Shown here in pieces: positions 1-11,800 of a stretch of 64,000 nucleotides of DNA. The position numbers and the translations under genes are program-made. The stretch lies in NCBI GenBank assembly GCA_000711775.1, contig ARYC01002007.1, positions 1-64,000 on the forward strand, read 5' to 3'. The notes below the pieces were generated by a model. It saw only the letters and a list, made by a program, of their open reading frames with translations. It did no database searches and was not told the DNA's origin. How positions within the stretch are numbered: position 1 is the stretch's first letter; every line of letters begins with the position of its first letter. This DNA is from Oxytricha trifallax. Taxonomy: Eukaryota > Ciliophora > Spirotrichea > Sporadotrichida > Oxytrichidae.

Positions 1-856
1 TACTTATTGTGAAATTAATATATAAATAGATTTTTCGAAAATTTGCAAAAAACGTGAAAAAGGCCGTTTTTGGGGGTTTTTGCACTTTTTTGAAATTTTA
101 TGAATTTTCATATATAGATGTAGTCTTATCTCGGCAACCAATAATTTCTCGAAGGTCTAATTAGTCAGGTTAGATTCACCGTAGTGAGATTGACCAAGTC
201 TGAGTATGATCACGACATAAAAATAAAAGGAAAAAAAGTGGGGACTTTTTGCCTTTTAGGATATCCCCAAAACCCCAATATAATATATATTTCAAAACCC
301 CAAACCCCAAAACCCCATATATTACCAGTTAATATTTTTTCATAAATAGGATAATAATATGATAATCATATATATTATTGTATATATGTTTATATATAAA
401 TATTATTTACAAAATATGATTATATAGAAAATTTGTATATTTACTATATATAATTACTATTATACAATAATTTTAAGTATTTTTTTATGAATAAAATATG
501 ATTATATAGTAAATTTATATTTCCTAGAAGTAATTTATATAAAAATCCAAAATAAAATAATTTTTGAAAAAATTGCAAAAAACGCGAAAAAGCCAGGTTT
601 TTCAATTTTAAGCACATTTTTGAAATTTTTTCAAATTTTTATGAATTTTCATATATAAGTGTAGTCATATCTCGGCAACCAGTAATTTCTCGAAGGTCTT
701 ATTAGTCAGGTTAGAATCAGCGTAGTAAGATTAACCAAGTCTGAGTATGTTTACGATATAAAAATAAAAGGGAAAAATTCGGCTACTTTTTGGCTTACGG
801 TATATCCCCAAAACCCCAATATAATATATATTTCAAAACCCCAAACCCAAAACCCA
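1..856. repeat. Two copies of a ~315-bp repeat spaced 541 bp apart
   Basis: The block at 1-315 recurs at about 542-856. Anchor words line up at a constant 541-bp offset, for example CTCGGCAACCA near 130 and 671, and ATATCCCCAAAACCCC at 261 and 802. Both copies are noncoding and run from poly-A/T-rich sequence through the CTCGGCAACC segment into a C4A4-like block. The 226 bp between them (316-541) is almost pure A+T. The second copy leads directly into the satellite at 857. This looks like a germline tandem repeat cut by the window edge, so the true unit and copy number cannot be seen. Confidence 0.8.
265..316 (+). repeat. Internal C4A4 telomere-like block
   Basis: Several CCCCAAAA or CCCCAAA words flank an AATATAATATATAT core. 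The same arrangement recurs, slightly degraded, at 806-856. C4A4 is the telomere repeat of Oxytricha, Stylonychia and Euplotes. Here it is internal and interrupted, so it is not a chromosome end. It may derive from a telomere, from a telomere-bearing transposon end, or be part of the repeat unit. Confidence 0.65.
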
Positions 857-1618
857 AGTTTAGCCCAAAACCCCAAAGACAAGCCAAAGAAAAAGAATTA
901 AATTTGTTAAATAGCGAGCGTAGCGAGGAACCAGGAGAATAAGAGAAAGAAACAACTAAAAAGAATTAAAAACATAAAACCCTGAACAAAACCCATTCTT
1001 TAAATTTACAAAACCCAGAGACAAGTTTAGCCCAAAACTCCAAAGACAAGCCAAAGAAGAAGAATTAAATTTGTTAAATAGCGAGCGTAGCGAGGAACCA
1101 GGAGAAAAAGAGAAAGAAACAACTAAAAAGAATTAAATACAGAAAACCCTGAACAAAACCCATTCTTTAAATTCACAAAACCCAGAGACAAGTTTAGCCC
1201 AAAACCCCAAAGGACAAGCCAAAGAAGAAAAGAATTAAATTTGTTAAATAGCGAGCGTAGCGAGGAACCAGGAGAAAAAGAGAAAGAAACAACTAAAAAG
1301 AATTAAATACAGAAAACCCTGAACAAAACCCATTCTTTAAATTCACAAAACCCAGAGACAAGTTTAGCCCAAAACCCCAAAGACAAAGCCAAAAGAAAAA
1401 GAATTAAATTTGTTAAATAGCGAGCGTAGCGAGGAACCAGGAGAAAAAGAGAAAGAAACAACTAAAAAGAATTAAAAACAGAAAACCCTGAACAAAACCC
1501 ATTCTTTAAATTCACAAAACCCAGAGACAAGTTTAGCCCAAAACCCCAAAGACAAGCCAAAGAAGAAGAATTAAATTTGTTAAATAGCGAGCGTAGCGAG
1601 GAACCAGGAGAAAAAGAG
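857..1618. repeat. ~169-bp satellite, about 4.5 units
   Basis: The word TAGCGAGCGTAGCGAGGAAC starts at 912, 1079, 1249, 1418 and 1585, giving unit lengths of 167, 170, 169 and 167 bp. Each unit also holds AGCCCAAAACCCCAAAG and ACCCATTCTTTAAATT. Units are nearly identical, so the array is young or homogenised. Tandem satellites of about 170 bp eliminated from the somatic nucleus are known from Oxytricha germline DNA; identity with that family is my inference. Confidence 0.9.
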
Positions 1619-1901
1619 ATATAAACAAATAACATCAATTTGTCCTAGTTATTTGATTTTAAAATTATTTTTATGTTAAGCAAAGATTTGAGGAATCGTC
1701 AAATTTTAATAATTAAATAAATAAACTTAGTTTTTTATATATCTTTAATTGATTCTTAATTTTTATAATTTATATCAAGAATTTTTCGATTTGGGAAGTG
1801 AAAAAGTTAAATACTTATAAATATATTACAAGCTTTTTATTTGATTTTTTTAATATTATATTGATAATTTTCAAATAATTGCTTATTATAAAGCTTATAA
1901 G

Positions 1902-2617
1902 TTTAAATAAGAGTTGTTACATATTTTAATTAAACAGGAATCTTAATAAAACGTTAGTTTAGCTGAATTTCTTATTTAATTTCTTTTTTTTCATCGTACT
2001 CATCGTAATATTTGATTTTTCTTGTTTTTGTTGAATTCTCAAAGATAATGGGCTGTGTGATTTTGTCGTCAAAATCCTCAGTATTAGAGGTGCAGTTGCT
2101 GAAACTTCAGCCACTTTTTGGTGTTAGAGCACAATGTCAGAATTGTTGTTGGAGGAGAAGACTTCATTATGTTTAGCCAAAATTTAATTATTTTGAGATA
2201 ATTAATAATTTAAAATAGTCAATTTAAAACTTTTTAAGTTTTAATGCTTTAACATATGTGATTAAAGTAAAAGGTTAATTTATTAATTAAGACTGTGCCT
2301 GTTTTAAATTATTAAATATCTCAAAATAATTAAATTTTGTCTAAATATAATGAAGTCTTCTCCTCCAACAACTATTCTGTTATTGTGCTCTGAAACTAAA
2401 AAGTGGCTGATGCTGCAGCTATAACATTAAAGGTTTTGACTACAAAAAGCAAAGAAACCAAAGCCCAATATCTTTGAAAAATTCAACACATACCAGAAAT
2501 GTCAAAGATTACGATGAAGACGATAATAATATAGAAATAAAGTAAGAACTTGAAGCTAAACTAACGTTTTTTATACAATACCACTTTAATTAAAATCTAT
2601 AACAACTCTTATTTAAA
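1902..2617. repeat. Long imperfect inverted repeat (arms ~315 bp)
   Basis: The arm at 1902-2215 is the reverse complement of 2301-2617, with an 85-bp A+T-rich spacer. Matching landmarks are TTTAAATAAGAGTTGTT at the outer ends, AAACGTTAGTTTAGCT, and GTTGGAGGAGAAGACTTCAT near the middle. The arms contain a slightly GC-richer, faintly coding-like core, but no family is recognisable. It could be a foldback element or two copies of one element inserted head to head. Confidence 0.75.
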
Positions 2618-2659
2618 GTTATTATTTTTATTAAATTTTTTATTATTTTTTTTGTGATT

Positions 2660-3105
2660 ATTGATGAAGACACTATTGATTAAATTGTATTTGTAAATAA
2701 AACAATATTTAATGATGTAAATACAATTATTAATAATAATTGCTGAGACCACAATAGATTTACTGAAATTTGTAAAATAATATATAATTTAATGATGAAT
2801 TTACAGAAACTGATGAGATTTGCTGAGACCACTATAGATAAAATTGAATTTGTAAAATAATATATAATTTAATGATTAATATACAGTAATTGATGAGATT
2901 TGCTGAGACCACTATAGATTTACTGGAATTTATAATATAATATATAATTCAATGATGAATATACAGAAACTGATGAGATTTGCTGAGACCACTATAGATA
3001 AAATTGAATTTGTAAAATAATATATAATTTTATGATGAATATACAGTAATTGATGAGATTTTCTGAATCCATCATAGATCAACTGTAATTCATTAAATAA
3101 TCTTT
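2660..3105. repeat. 80-bp minisatellite with 160-bp alternation
   Basis: TGCTGAGACC occurs at 2741, 2821, 2901 and 2981, exactly 80 bp apart. A degenerate fifth copy lies at 3061 and a partial one near 2660. Two variants alternate: copies at 2821 and 2981 continue ACTATAGATAAAATTG, while those at 2741 and 2901 continue with AGATTTACTG. The real unit is therefore a 160-bp dimer. Confidence 0.85.
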
Positions 3106-3409
3106 TATTTTATTTTATTTATGCTTTTTTGATACATTATTTATCTTTTTTATAATAATCTTTTTTTAATATATGTTATTCTACAAATATTTTTTTGTAT
3201 CATTTATATAATACACTCAACACACGCTTAGTTTTGTATCTTTTTAATTAATCTTTTTTTTTTGCTTTGTTTACCCCTCTTATTACTATTAAATTCCTTA
3301 CATACAAACTTATATAATAATTTTTATCCTTTCTATTGTTGCAATATCGTGTATAATTAGCATTATTTTAGAATTCGGAATTAATATTTAAAGTCTTTTT
3401 ATTATTCTT

Positions 3410-3676
3410 ATGTTTAGCTGCGTTTTTCTAGTTGGATCTCACGAGCTTTGTCCCCCAGGTACAAACTGAGATGACTTCTTGATTTTGGGAGAAGATTAGG
3501 TGATAGCGAGAATGGTATTTTCGGAGTTTTCTACTTCATGACTGCCACGTCACGGAATTTGCCACGTCAACTCACTCAGATACGTCTACGTCACGACTAA
3601 TATTGATTGTTTGATTTTATTATTATACAGTGATGTTAAATTTATTTGATTTTAATCATTAATCATGTTTAGCTGC
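3410..3676. other. GC-richer island between 12-bp direct repeats
   Basis: ATGTTTAGCTGC occurs at 3410-3421 and again at 3665-3676. Between them is a GC-richer stretch (about 3420-3600) with several CCACGTCA/TACGTC words and no long frame. A segment bounded by short identical direct repeats fits either an internal eliminated segment with its pointer repeat or an insertion with a target-site duplication. There is nothing to decide between them here. Confidence 0.35.
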
Positions 3677-4933
3677 TTTTATTTTTATTAGTAAAATTTT
3701 TAATAGCAACTTATATCAAAATGGTATAGACATTTCTATTTAAATTTACACTTTTATAAAGTTTACTTAGTTCTGACAAATACAAATCTTAAAAATTATA
3801 TTTATTATAAAAAATATATGATTTTTAATTCTCTACAAGAAGAGCAATTTTAAAGGTCATTAAAATAATTTAAAATATAAGTTTTTTGAAATTTTAGAGA
3901 TTATTTTTTTAAACAAAAAGATTTTTAAAAACTCATAATAAATTCACAAAAATTTAATTGTAATTTAATTTTAATATATAAATATAAAATTAAGATATAA
4001 ATCTTTAGCCCATGAATCGCTCGGGAACAAAGTTTAAAATCAGGTTTGTAAAATTGCCATAATTTATAATAATTGATTTAATTGTTTTAAAATTTCTGAA
4101 AACGTTAAATGGAGAAGAATACCAAACTATATTAATTCTTGCTTCTCAGGGTCGTGAGAGCAGATAAAGATCAGAATTTATTAATTATTAGAAATCATAG
4201 AAAATAAAAATCTAGATTGCTTCAAAGCATTCTTATTAATTACGCGCTTAACAAATTCTTTAAAGTTTCTAAAATATTTACAGTTTTTTTATTTTGCCTA
4301 GACATTCAAGGTTAAATCTTAAAATCTTATAAAATATAAAACATCCTTAGTTCTTTTTATTTCTGTTTTTTTATCTTCTAAAAATTTAAAATGTATTTTG
4401 CCTATTAAATTAATAGATAATATGCATTGATCAATTCTGAGATCGAAATTTCTATTGCGTCTAATACATATGAATTTAGTATGTTCAAAATTAGAAGATA
4501 CTGACATATTTGGAATTTTTAGTTAAAAAGTTCCTACATGAAAATCTAATTTTAAGATATCTAATGAGTAAACTTAAATGGATTATAAAACTATAACACT
4601 TAAATAAACTTGCTTATAATATTTATTGAATAATTTTGAATTTTGTTTATTATCTTTTGTAATAAAAAATTATTAAATGAATGTTAAATCAATATATTTT
4701 ACTATAACAGCACTTTTCAATTAGGTCTAAATTTCTAAATATAGAGATAAGATATTGACTGAAAGGTAAAATAAATACTAGAAATTAACTTAATAATCTA
4801 ATACTAAATATATGATCATTATTACTATTAAATATGTTTGATTAATCTTTTGATTAGTCAATAAGGCTTAGGAAAATAAATGTTTACGGGCCTCATTGTA
4901 TTACCGATGGCCTGCCTCCTAAGTCTCTAACTG
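3677..4933. other. A+T-rich, no gene seen
   Basis: Long A/T runs with no coherent reading frame on either strand under the ciliate code. Slightly GC-richer words at 4010-4030 and 4140-4170 are too short to interpret. Confidence 0.5.
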
Positions 4934-5344
4934 TCAATCGGGATTTATACTGGGGCATCTCTCAAGCTTCAATTAGTGCGGTGGGAGCTGTAATTTCCCT
5001 TTTTTATTTTATGATATGGTGTGCAAATGACCTAATAATTTGAAGCAGTAGGAAAAATTTAAGGTACTAACTGAGATTAAGTCGTTAAGATCAATATATG
5101 TTGGAGTAAGAATTTAAGAATTCTGAAGTAGATTATATAAAGAGCTTTTTATCAATGCGTATAACTTCATCAGCATGACACCTAAGAATTGAAAACTAGG
5201 CTCTTCTGAGCTAGTTGTAAGCTTGATCCTGGGGCCATGTCCCTCGCCTTCAATTCTATCAGCACCCACTAATGTAATTGCTACAAGGTTTATCTTTAGC
5301 AATAATATTAATAATGTTTTTGGATATATATATCAACATATTCT
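4934..5344 (-). pseudogene. Unidentified protein fragment
   Basis: Reading the minus strand with TAA/TAG as glutamine gives about 135 codons between TGA stops. The composition is ordinary rather than low-complexity, and the only GC-richer islands of the area (4880-5000 and 5150-5290) fall within or beside it. Recognisable pieces are GADRIEGEGHGPRIKL near the N-terminal side and a basic end, KKGKLQLPPHQLKLERCP, before TGA at 4934. There is no methionine at the upstream limit, so it is a fragment: an exon, a macronuclear-destined segment, or a decayed copy. I do not recognise the family. The plus-strand frame at 4880-5014 (44 codons, hydrophobic) is a weaker alternative. Confidence 0.4.
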
Positions 5345-7294
5345 CAATGGAAATATATATTTATTTATTAACTTATTTTTTATGGTTGAAATTTTATCTA
5401 TCACATTTAGAGTATCATTTAATTAGGTTATTTAAATAAATTATAATTAACAAGAAAGTAAGAACAACTAAATTCAATTATGTTCATTTTAAAATGAAAT
5501 TCTCTTATTATTTATTAATAGCACCTTTTTTCCTAATTTTGTAAGTAATTCAATTTAATTTGATATTTTTTTATTTTAATTCTTTTGAGATACTATTAAG
5601 AATATTTTTCCTCAATAATTTAATATTTAAAACCACAGTTTATTAAATCATTAAGTTTGAGCTTGTAAAAAAAATCATCCCAAAACTTCAATTGATTTTT
5701 AACTTCTTATGCTTTATATAGGAATCTGGTTATAAATATGCTTGATTGTAACAATTGATTCTATTAAATTTATATATATCCATAATTTATTTACATTTGA
5801 AATGCTTTCCATATGAGGTGTTGTGACTTATTTTATGATGTATAATGGACTACATAAATAATTATTTTTTTAAAATCAATTTCAAAATAAACATTAGTCA
5901 AGGTTATAATTATTGTCTTAGGAGCAAACTTTTATTTTAGCAAAGAAATTGTAAGCAATATCGAGAAGCCTTGGATTATGTATTACAAAAGTTTTAGATT
6001 GATAGACATAATATCAAGCATGTGGGAGTTATTCTTCTCAATATTTTTAGCTTTAGACTTGTATAGATGGTAGATAATTAATTTGAAAAATAATAAACAA
6101 ATGGCTATAAATCTTTCCATTACAGACAGCAAAATAAGCAATATTGTTAGAAGACGACCCAGAGAAGAATGGCAATGGAGTAAACACATTTTATCTTATG
6201 CTTTGATTCAGAACCTCTCTTCTTTGCATTATAAATTCACTAAATTTAATTAAATTTCGCCAATATTGATATATATTTTCTATCATAATATTCTGTGTGT
6301 TGAAATTAATTGCTGATATAAAATACCTACATAATTAAAATAATTTTTTATTTAATAAACATGAAATAATGGTATTTATGGCCTATTAGGTATGAAATAG
6401 AGAAAGTCCTGTCATTGAAAGGAGCTTCATCATAGTAATATATAGCGGAATGGTACGTTTATTACTCATCATACTCAGAATTATTGGAATCAATGATACC
6501 CCTAAAGATAGTGTTCAGCGGGAATAAATGGCTCACCGTATGGTACTTATGCATATCACTTCATCGCACTTTAGGAAATTTGCCTTTAATGGATAAAAAC
6601 TGAAGAGATGTAATTTTAAGGTTACTTGAGCCAATAAGAAGCAATACGAGGAGTAAATTTTTCCCATATGTATTCAGGCTATATTCCTTTGAATGTTTGT
6701 AACAGTTACTAAAAATGCACGTTTCTAAAAACAATAGCAGGAAAATACAATGATATGACATCCCTGTGAGCAATTTCTAAGGGAGTTACTAAGTAGCCAC
6801 TATTAGGATATTTAAAATTTCCTTAGTAAATCAATGTGGTATCTACTGAAACAAAAATCTAGGGCCTCTGTAACTAGTTACGATCGGTCTGTAACTAGTT
6901 GCACTAACGGGGAGAATATAAATATACTTCGGCCATTACATTTATATACATTAGTTTTTTCCAGTGCTCCGCATTGAGAATCTCTGGAATATCTCTTGAC
7001 TAGTCTACTTAGCAAACCCTTTGCAAATTGCTCAAGGAAATTTCAATATTTCTCAAATCTTGATACTATTTTGGGAACATGTATTATTAGCAACTTTAAC
7101 TTAGACATTTAAAAGGATTCAGGCTAAATTCTTTTGGGTTAAATTTACTCCCATTATAACATCAAGAGAGCTCAGGTAAATATAAATTACTGCTAACTCT
7201 GTGTGTGACAACTTTAGCAATATTTTTCCCTCGTGCTGCGATATATGAATGATCAAATCTACTCTGAGATAGAATTAATTTAGAATTACGATGA
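5345..7294. other. Mostly A+T-rich; weak coding hints only
   Basis: Around 5940-6080 on the plus strand a frame reads through YREALDYVLQKF with glutamine codons, but other frames are equally open, so it is not called. Between about 6380 and 7270 the base composition is somewhat GC-richer without a coherent frame. A 20-bp near-repeat, TCTGTAACTAGTT(A/G)C, lies at about 6867 and 6887. Confidence 0.4.
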
Positions 7295-7471
7295 ATTCAA
7301 GGCCAGGATAGCAAGCACCGATGGTTCAGCTTAAGAGAATTCCTTCAAGTATCACCGCATGATATGTCTCTAAAGTGTACCAACTGCGGTAGAAACTATG
7401 CCTATTCTCAATGTTTATCTCTGCATAATTGCCATTTTTAGCTTATTTATAAAAATTTGTTTTAATTATGA
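7295..7471 (+). pseudogene. Zinc-finger-like fragment
   Basis: An open frame of about 58 codons between TGA stops encodes KCTNCGRNYAYSQCLSLHNC near its middle. This is a Cys-x2-Cys pair followed twelve residues later by His, then Cys and His: the spacing of a C2H2/C2HC finger. The Tyr-Ala-Tyr in the finger resembles the second, degenerate finger of the TBE protein at 43538 (KYHKQYAYTRDLRKH). It could be a scrap of such an element or of a host zinc-finger gene. There is no start codon, and the C-terminal tail dissolves into A+T-rich sequence. Confidence 0.4.
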
Positions 7472-8024
7472 AAGTATTATAATATTTTAAATCTTCTTAC
7501 TTTTAGTACTTTAGTAGTATTATTTCTTAAAATGAGAAGAGAACTATTTTATTTTTATGAAAGCCCTTTAGAATAAAAACCGAAACTTGAAATTAATCTT
7601 TTCCAAGATTTACTTACTTAAATAATTATCAAAGACTTATAATATGGTAATGATCATTAGATCAAATACAGTTTAAAGTAAATCATTTAATACGAGGAAT
7701 ATATTTCTATAATGTATGATAGAGTTTAACTTCTGATATTATTGATAAAATAGATAAAAATAGGAAATTTGAGAAATTAATAGTAATGTATTAGATTAAA
7801 TTAATTATAACTGCCTTGAATTAGGAGTGCGTGTAATACTAATCAGATTTAGTTTTAATATTAAATTAATTAATCTATATAAATAATATAATTAGTGGTC
7901 TAGTGGGCAGGTGGGCCGGTGGTCTGGCAGGGTCTTTAGCAGACCACTTTTTTAATATATATATATATTTATTTTAATAAATTAATACTTTAAAGATGTG
8001 TAGACCAGTAATGGAGTCAAAGTG

Positions 8025-8560
8025 CCGGAGACCACCAAGCCGGATACACAAATGACTTAGAATACACTGTCTCCACTCGGATCCTTGATCAAGAACTCAA
8101 ATGCACCGTCTGTAAGCAGGTCGACAGCATGAGTACGCGCAAAACTAATGATCTCTGGTTGAACGTTATCTATAGAGTTGGTTAGATACAAACATGATAC
8201 TTACTGTAACAACAGACGCCGTAATCTTTGCAATGCTCAGGACATACTTCAACACATTCTTTGGTATCAATAACAATGAAGTTAGTTGGGGTATCGCAAA
8301 CACATTCGTCCTCTACAAGGTTTGTACCATCAGAACTGCAAGAGAGACATTTATCATCACAATCGGTGCAAAGACCATCACCACGGTTTCCGAATTGCTT
8401 AGCTGGGTAGGCACGCAGATGTCAGTCTCTGTATCGAGGAGCTAGTTAGTTGGACATTTGGTACATACATCTGCATCTGTTGAGTCACAACCAGCACTGC
8501 TTGGCCCTTTGAGAGCACCAGGACCGTGATCTTAGGCAGCGCCGGAGGAGTGTCTAGTGA
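8025..8560 (-). pseudogene. Cys-rich extracellular protein fragment (cargo)
   Basis: Minus-strand translation gives cysteine pairs typical of furin-like/growth-factor-receptor Cys-rich repeats: DADVCTKCPTNQLLDTETDI, then GDGLCTDCDDKCLSCSSDG, then ECVEVCPEHCKDYGVCC. A one-base frame change separates the first piece from the second (about 8400). After VCCY the frame continues only if 8170-8204 is removed as an intron, and then reads through EIISFARTHAVDLLTDGAFE into the inverted arm. The family is usually a surface protein with signal peptide and membrane anchor; neither end is present here. It is a captured, partly decayed gene piece, not a retro-copy, because the intron is retained. Confidence 0.6.
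8170..8204 (-). other. Probable 35-nt spliceosomal intron
   Basis: On the minus strand the segment begins GTAAGTATC, contains TATCTAACC (branch-point-like) and ends CTCTATAG. Removing it joins two coherent coding frames of the cargo gene. Short GT-AG introns of this size are known in ciliates. Confidence 0.55.
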
Positions 8561-8846
8561 TTCGTTGACTCCATTACTGGTCTACACATCTTTAAAGTAT
8601 TAATTTATTAAAATAAATATATATATATATTAAAAAAGTGGTCTGCTAAAGACCCTGCCAGACCACCTGCCCACCGGCCCACTAGACCACTAATTATATT
8701 ATTAAATACATTAATTAATTTAATATTAAAACTAAATCTGATTAGGATTACACGCACTCCTAATTCAAGGCAGTTATAATTAATTTAATCTAATACATTA
8801 CTATTAATTTCTCAAATTTCCTATTTTTATCTATTTTATCAATAAT

Positions 8847-11800
8847 AACATAATTCCTATTTTAATTTTGGGGTTTCTTAGATGTAAAATAAGACAATCA
8901 ATGTGATTTTCTATAAATTGTATATTTTAATTATTTATCAAGTATTTCTCAGTTCCACCTTTTTTGTATGAAATTACCATATTAAAAATCTTTATAATAT
9001 AATAATTTATAAAAATCTAATTTTATAAGTGAATTATATAAATACAAATTAGTCATTAATCAAAATAAAATACATACTCAAAGCATTTACCATGTAAAAT
9101 ACAAATGATAATAATCATTAAAATGAAATAATATTGACGAAAAATAGCTATGTATACAAGTAATTAAATTATTTGATCATTTCATATTAGTATTATTTGA
9201 TAATTATAGGTTGTATTTATACCATAGTTAAAGTTGAGATTAGATAAGTTAAATAATAATAGTTATGAGTAAAGTAAATTTTATAAAAAAAAATAAAAGT
9301 AGTTTTACAGTTATTTCTGTTTTACTTAAATTTCTGATCTTAAATCATAAATTATTGATAATTTATATAATTAAGATGTATGATTTAATGATTACTATTT
9401 TAAATAATGATTATCAGAAATATTATTGTGAACTTAAGTTTTAAATTATCTGAATAATATTATATTAAATCTTTTATTAAATTATTATGATAGAACAACT
9501 GTTAATTAGTCAATGAAATAAACATTAATCTATATGAAAATAAAATGTTTAACTAAAGTGGGGCAAAAGTAGAAAAAATTTCTTACTTTTGCCCCACTTT
9601 TACCTACTAATTCACAATATAGATTTGCTATCAATAATTTATTATAAAATTGATAAAGTTTAAGTGAATATAATAGTTTAATTCTTTATTTCTGCATTTT
9701 GAATATTCAATTAAATTTTAATAATTATTATTAACTCACAGTATACCTCTTACTAATTTTTTGAGGAATATTGTTTGATTTGATACTATTTTATAACTAT
9801 ATTTCATATTGTTGCTATGATTATAAATCTGGGAGAATAGTTTTAAATTAGTCAACATTTGTATATTTTTAATTTATATTCGCGGTTTTTATTTTTAGGT
9901 ATTCTCCATCATTTAAACTGTTTTACTGTAGAGTACATTAATTATATTATTTAGTAATGTAATTTATTGTTAATATACAAACTCTAAATTAATTTATAAA
10001 CTAATCTAGATATATTGCGGAATTTAGGACTCTAGTTGTTATTTATTGTCTTTATTCGCAGTAATTTCATCATCAAGATTTCATTTGCTTGTGCTCCTCA
10101 GAATTATCAAGACATTTCCACTTGTTACTTATCATTCCTGCTGTATAGAAACATTGCTTTTAGGTACTTCTGCTGAAACTGCCTCCATACATTGCAACCC
10201 AACTGTTTTGCAAAAGATCCATGTTCAGTAGAGATCCCATTAAGTTTATTTATTTTTTAATTATTTTTACAGATTAAATTTCTTAAAGATAAATCATGTA
10301 AGTTTCTACATAGAAAGACAAAAATTATACAATCAATTTTATCATTAAATAGGTAAAAATTGGGTTTATAAATATAGTTAATATTTGAAATTACATGATA
10401 AATTGTTAACTCAACAATTGGATCACGTGATTAAGGAGTTTTAATCGACGACTTTTTTGTTATACTCTTGCTCTTTAACCCAAATTTATTTCGTCCATGG
10501 AATACTTTCATAATACAAAATATAATGTGAGATTGATAGTGATATAGGCGGTGGCGAAAAACTTTAACTACTCAAATATTCTTATTATAATAATTCTATG
10601 ATTATATATACTTCTATTGAAATATTGATTTGCTATAATGTAAATTATTAATATTTTACTAATTTTTAAATTGTTATTTTGTATTTTTACTTATTATTTC
10701 TAGGTTTCTTGTATGATCAATTTTATTTATTACATGAACTCTTTTATAAGTAGCCTTTCTCATTAATAACTTAAAACATAAATTATATTAAATCCTACTA
10801 GAAATTTGGAAAATAATATGTGATTTACAAATATAGCTCTACAATTATTTAAAAACTATTATTCAATATTAATACAAATATTATTTGATGCTGTATTGAA
10901 AATAATTTTGAGTTAATTCTAAATTATTTTAAAGAAAAAAAATAAATAGGGCTTATTTATGATAGGGATATTATATTATTCCTGAATGTTTCATTCAATC
11001 ATCTTTAATACCTTGCTGGATTTAAATTCGTAATTATTCAATAATTATTTAATTGCTATAAATTTTAAGTAATTATTTATCCTGATTTACCAAGTTCCAT
11101 TGCCTATAGAAAAGTAGTATTAAACTTCATCTTAACGCACAGTGTTATACTATCAAAGTACATAAAAGAGTTTTACCATATCTTACCATATCCTATTCTG
11201 AAATTTATAATCTGATAACTATTTATGTAAACATAACATGACTAAAGGGCAACTTTTACAAGGATTATAAAATTTAAGCTAAAGAAACGTTTCTGGGTTA
11301 AAGTATAGTCTCATTAAAATCTTATTTTATTATTTTGTTTAACTACAAATTCCTCAAACATTAAATAAAATATTAGGCAATTAAATCCTCTGCTAACTAT
11401 GATTTATTTTAATCCGTTTCAAAGGTGTTAGTTTCATGTAATGAAGTCGGCAATTATTTCTTCATAATTTTTAATATCATTTACTTTTTAAAATTCAAGT
11501 AACTTGACTGAGATGCACAGTATTGTCTATTTTTTAACCAAATTTGGATTGCTTATTTTCAGTTATACTGATATTTATGTAATTATTCAAGAAATGTTAT
11601 TATGTACAAAATATTTCCAATACTTTATGGTTATTTTCTTAATATTATTGATCATAGCGTCAATATCTGAATAAGCCTTGAATAATCTCAATGTGAAAAA
11701 AGATCTTCATTAAAATTAGTAGAAACCTTTTCTATTAACCCAAGTGTTTTCTCAGAATAAGGTCTTTTATCATAAATAATCAATGAGTTTTTCATTGAAT

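Larger units (their letters stand above)
7738..8846. mobile_element. Inverted-repeat element 1 with gene-fragment cargo
   Basis: Arms of about 283 bp (7738-8020 and 8565-8846) are nearly perfect reverse complements. The outermost sequence is ATTATTGATAAAATAGATAA. Farther in come an AACTGCC...ATTAGGAGTG block, a GTGGTC-rich subterminal block and an (AT)n run. The 544-bp centre is GC-richer and codes on the minus strand. The same terminal blocks occur in the element at 13257, so this is a family. No transposase is present, so it is presumably non-autonomous. Target duplications are not evident. Confidence 0.75.

Noticed and set aside
857..1618. CRISPR-like array
   Set aside because: Units are ~169 bp and nearly identical throughout; there are no short repeats with unique spacers, and the genome is a ciliate's.
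6561..6773. Minus-strand 70-codon frame
   Set aside because: Cys/Leu/Ser-rich with no motif or relative; neighbouring frames are equally open.
8194..8445. Plus-strand 83-codon frame in the first inverted-repeat element
   Set aside because: It is the antisense of the Cys-rich minus-strand frame, which has clear cysteine spacing and an intron.
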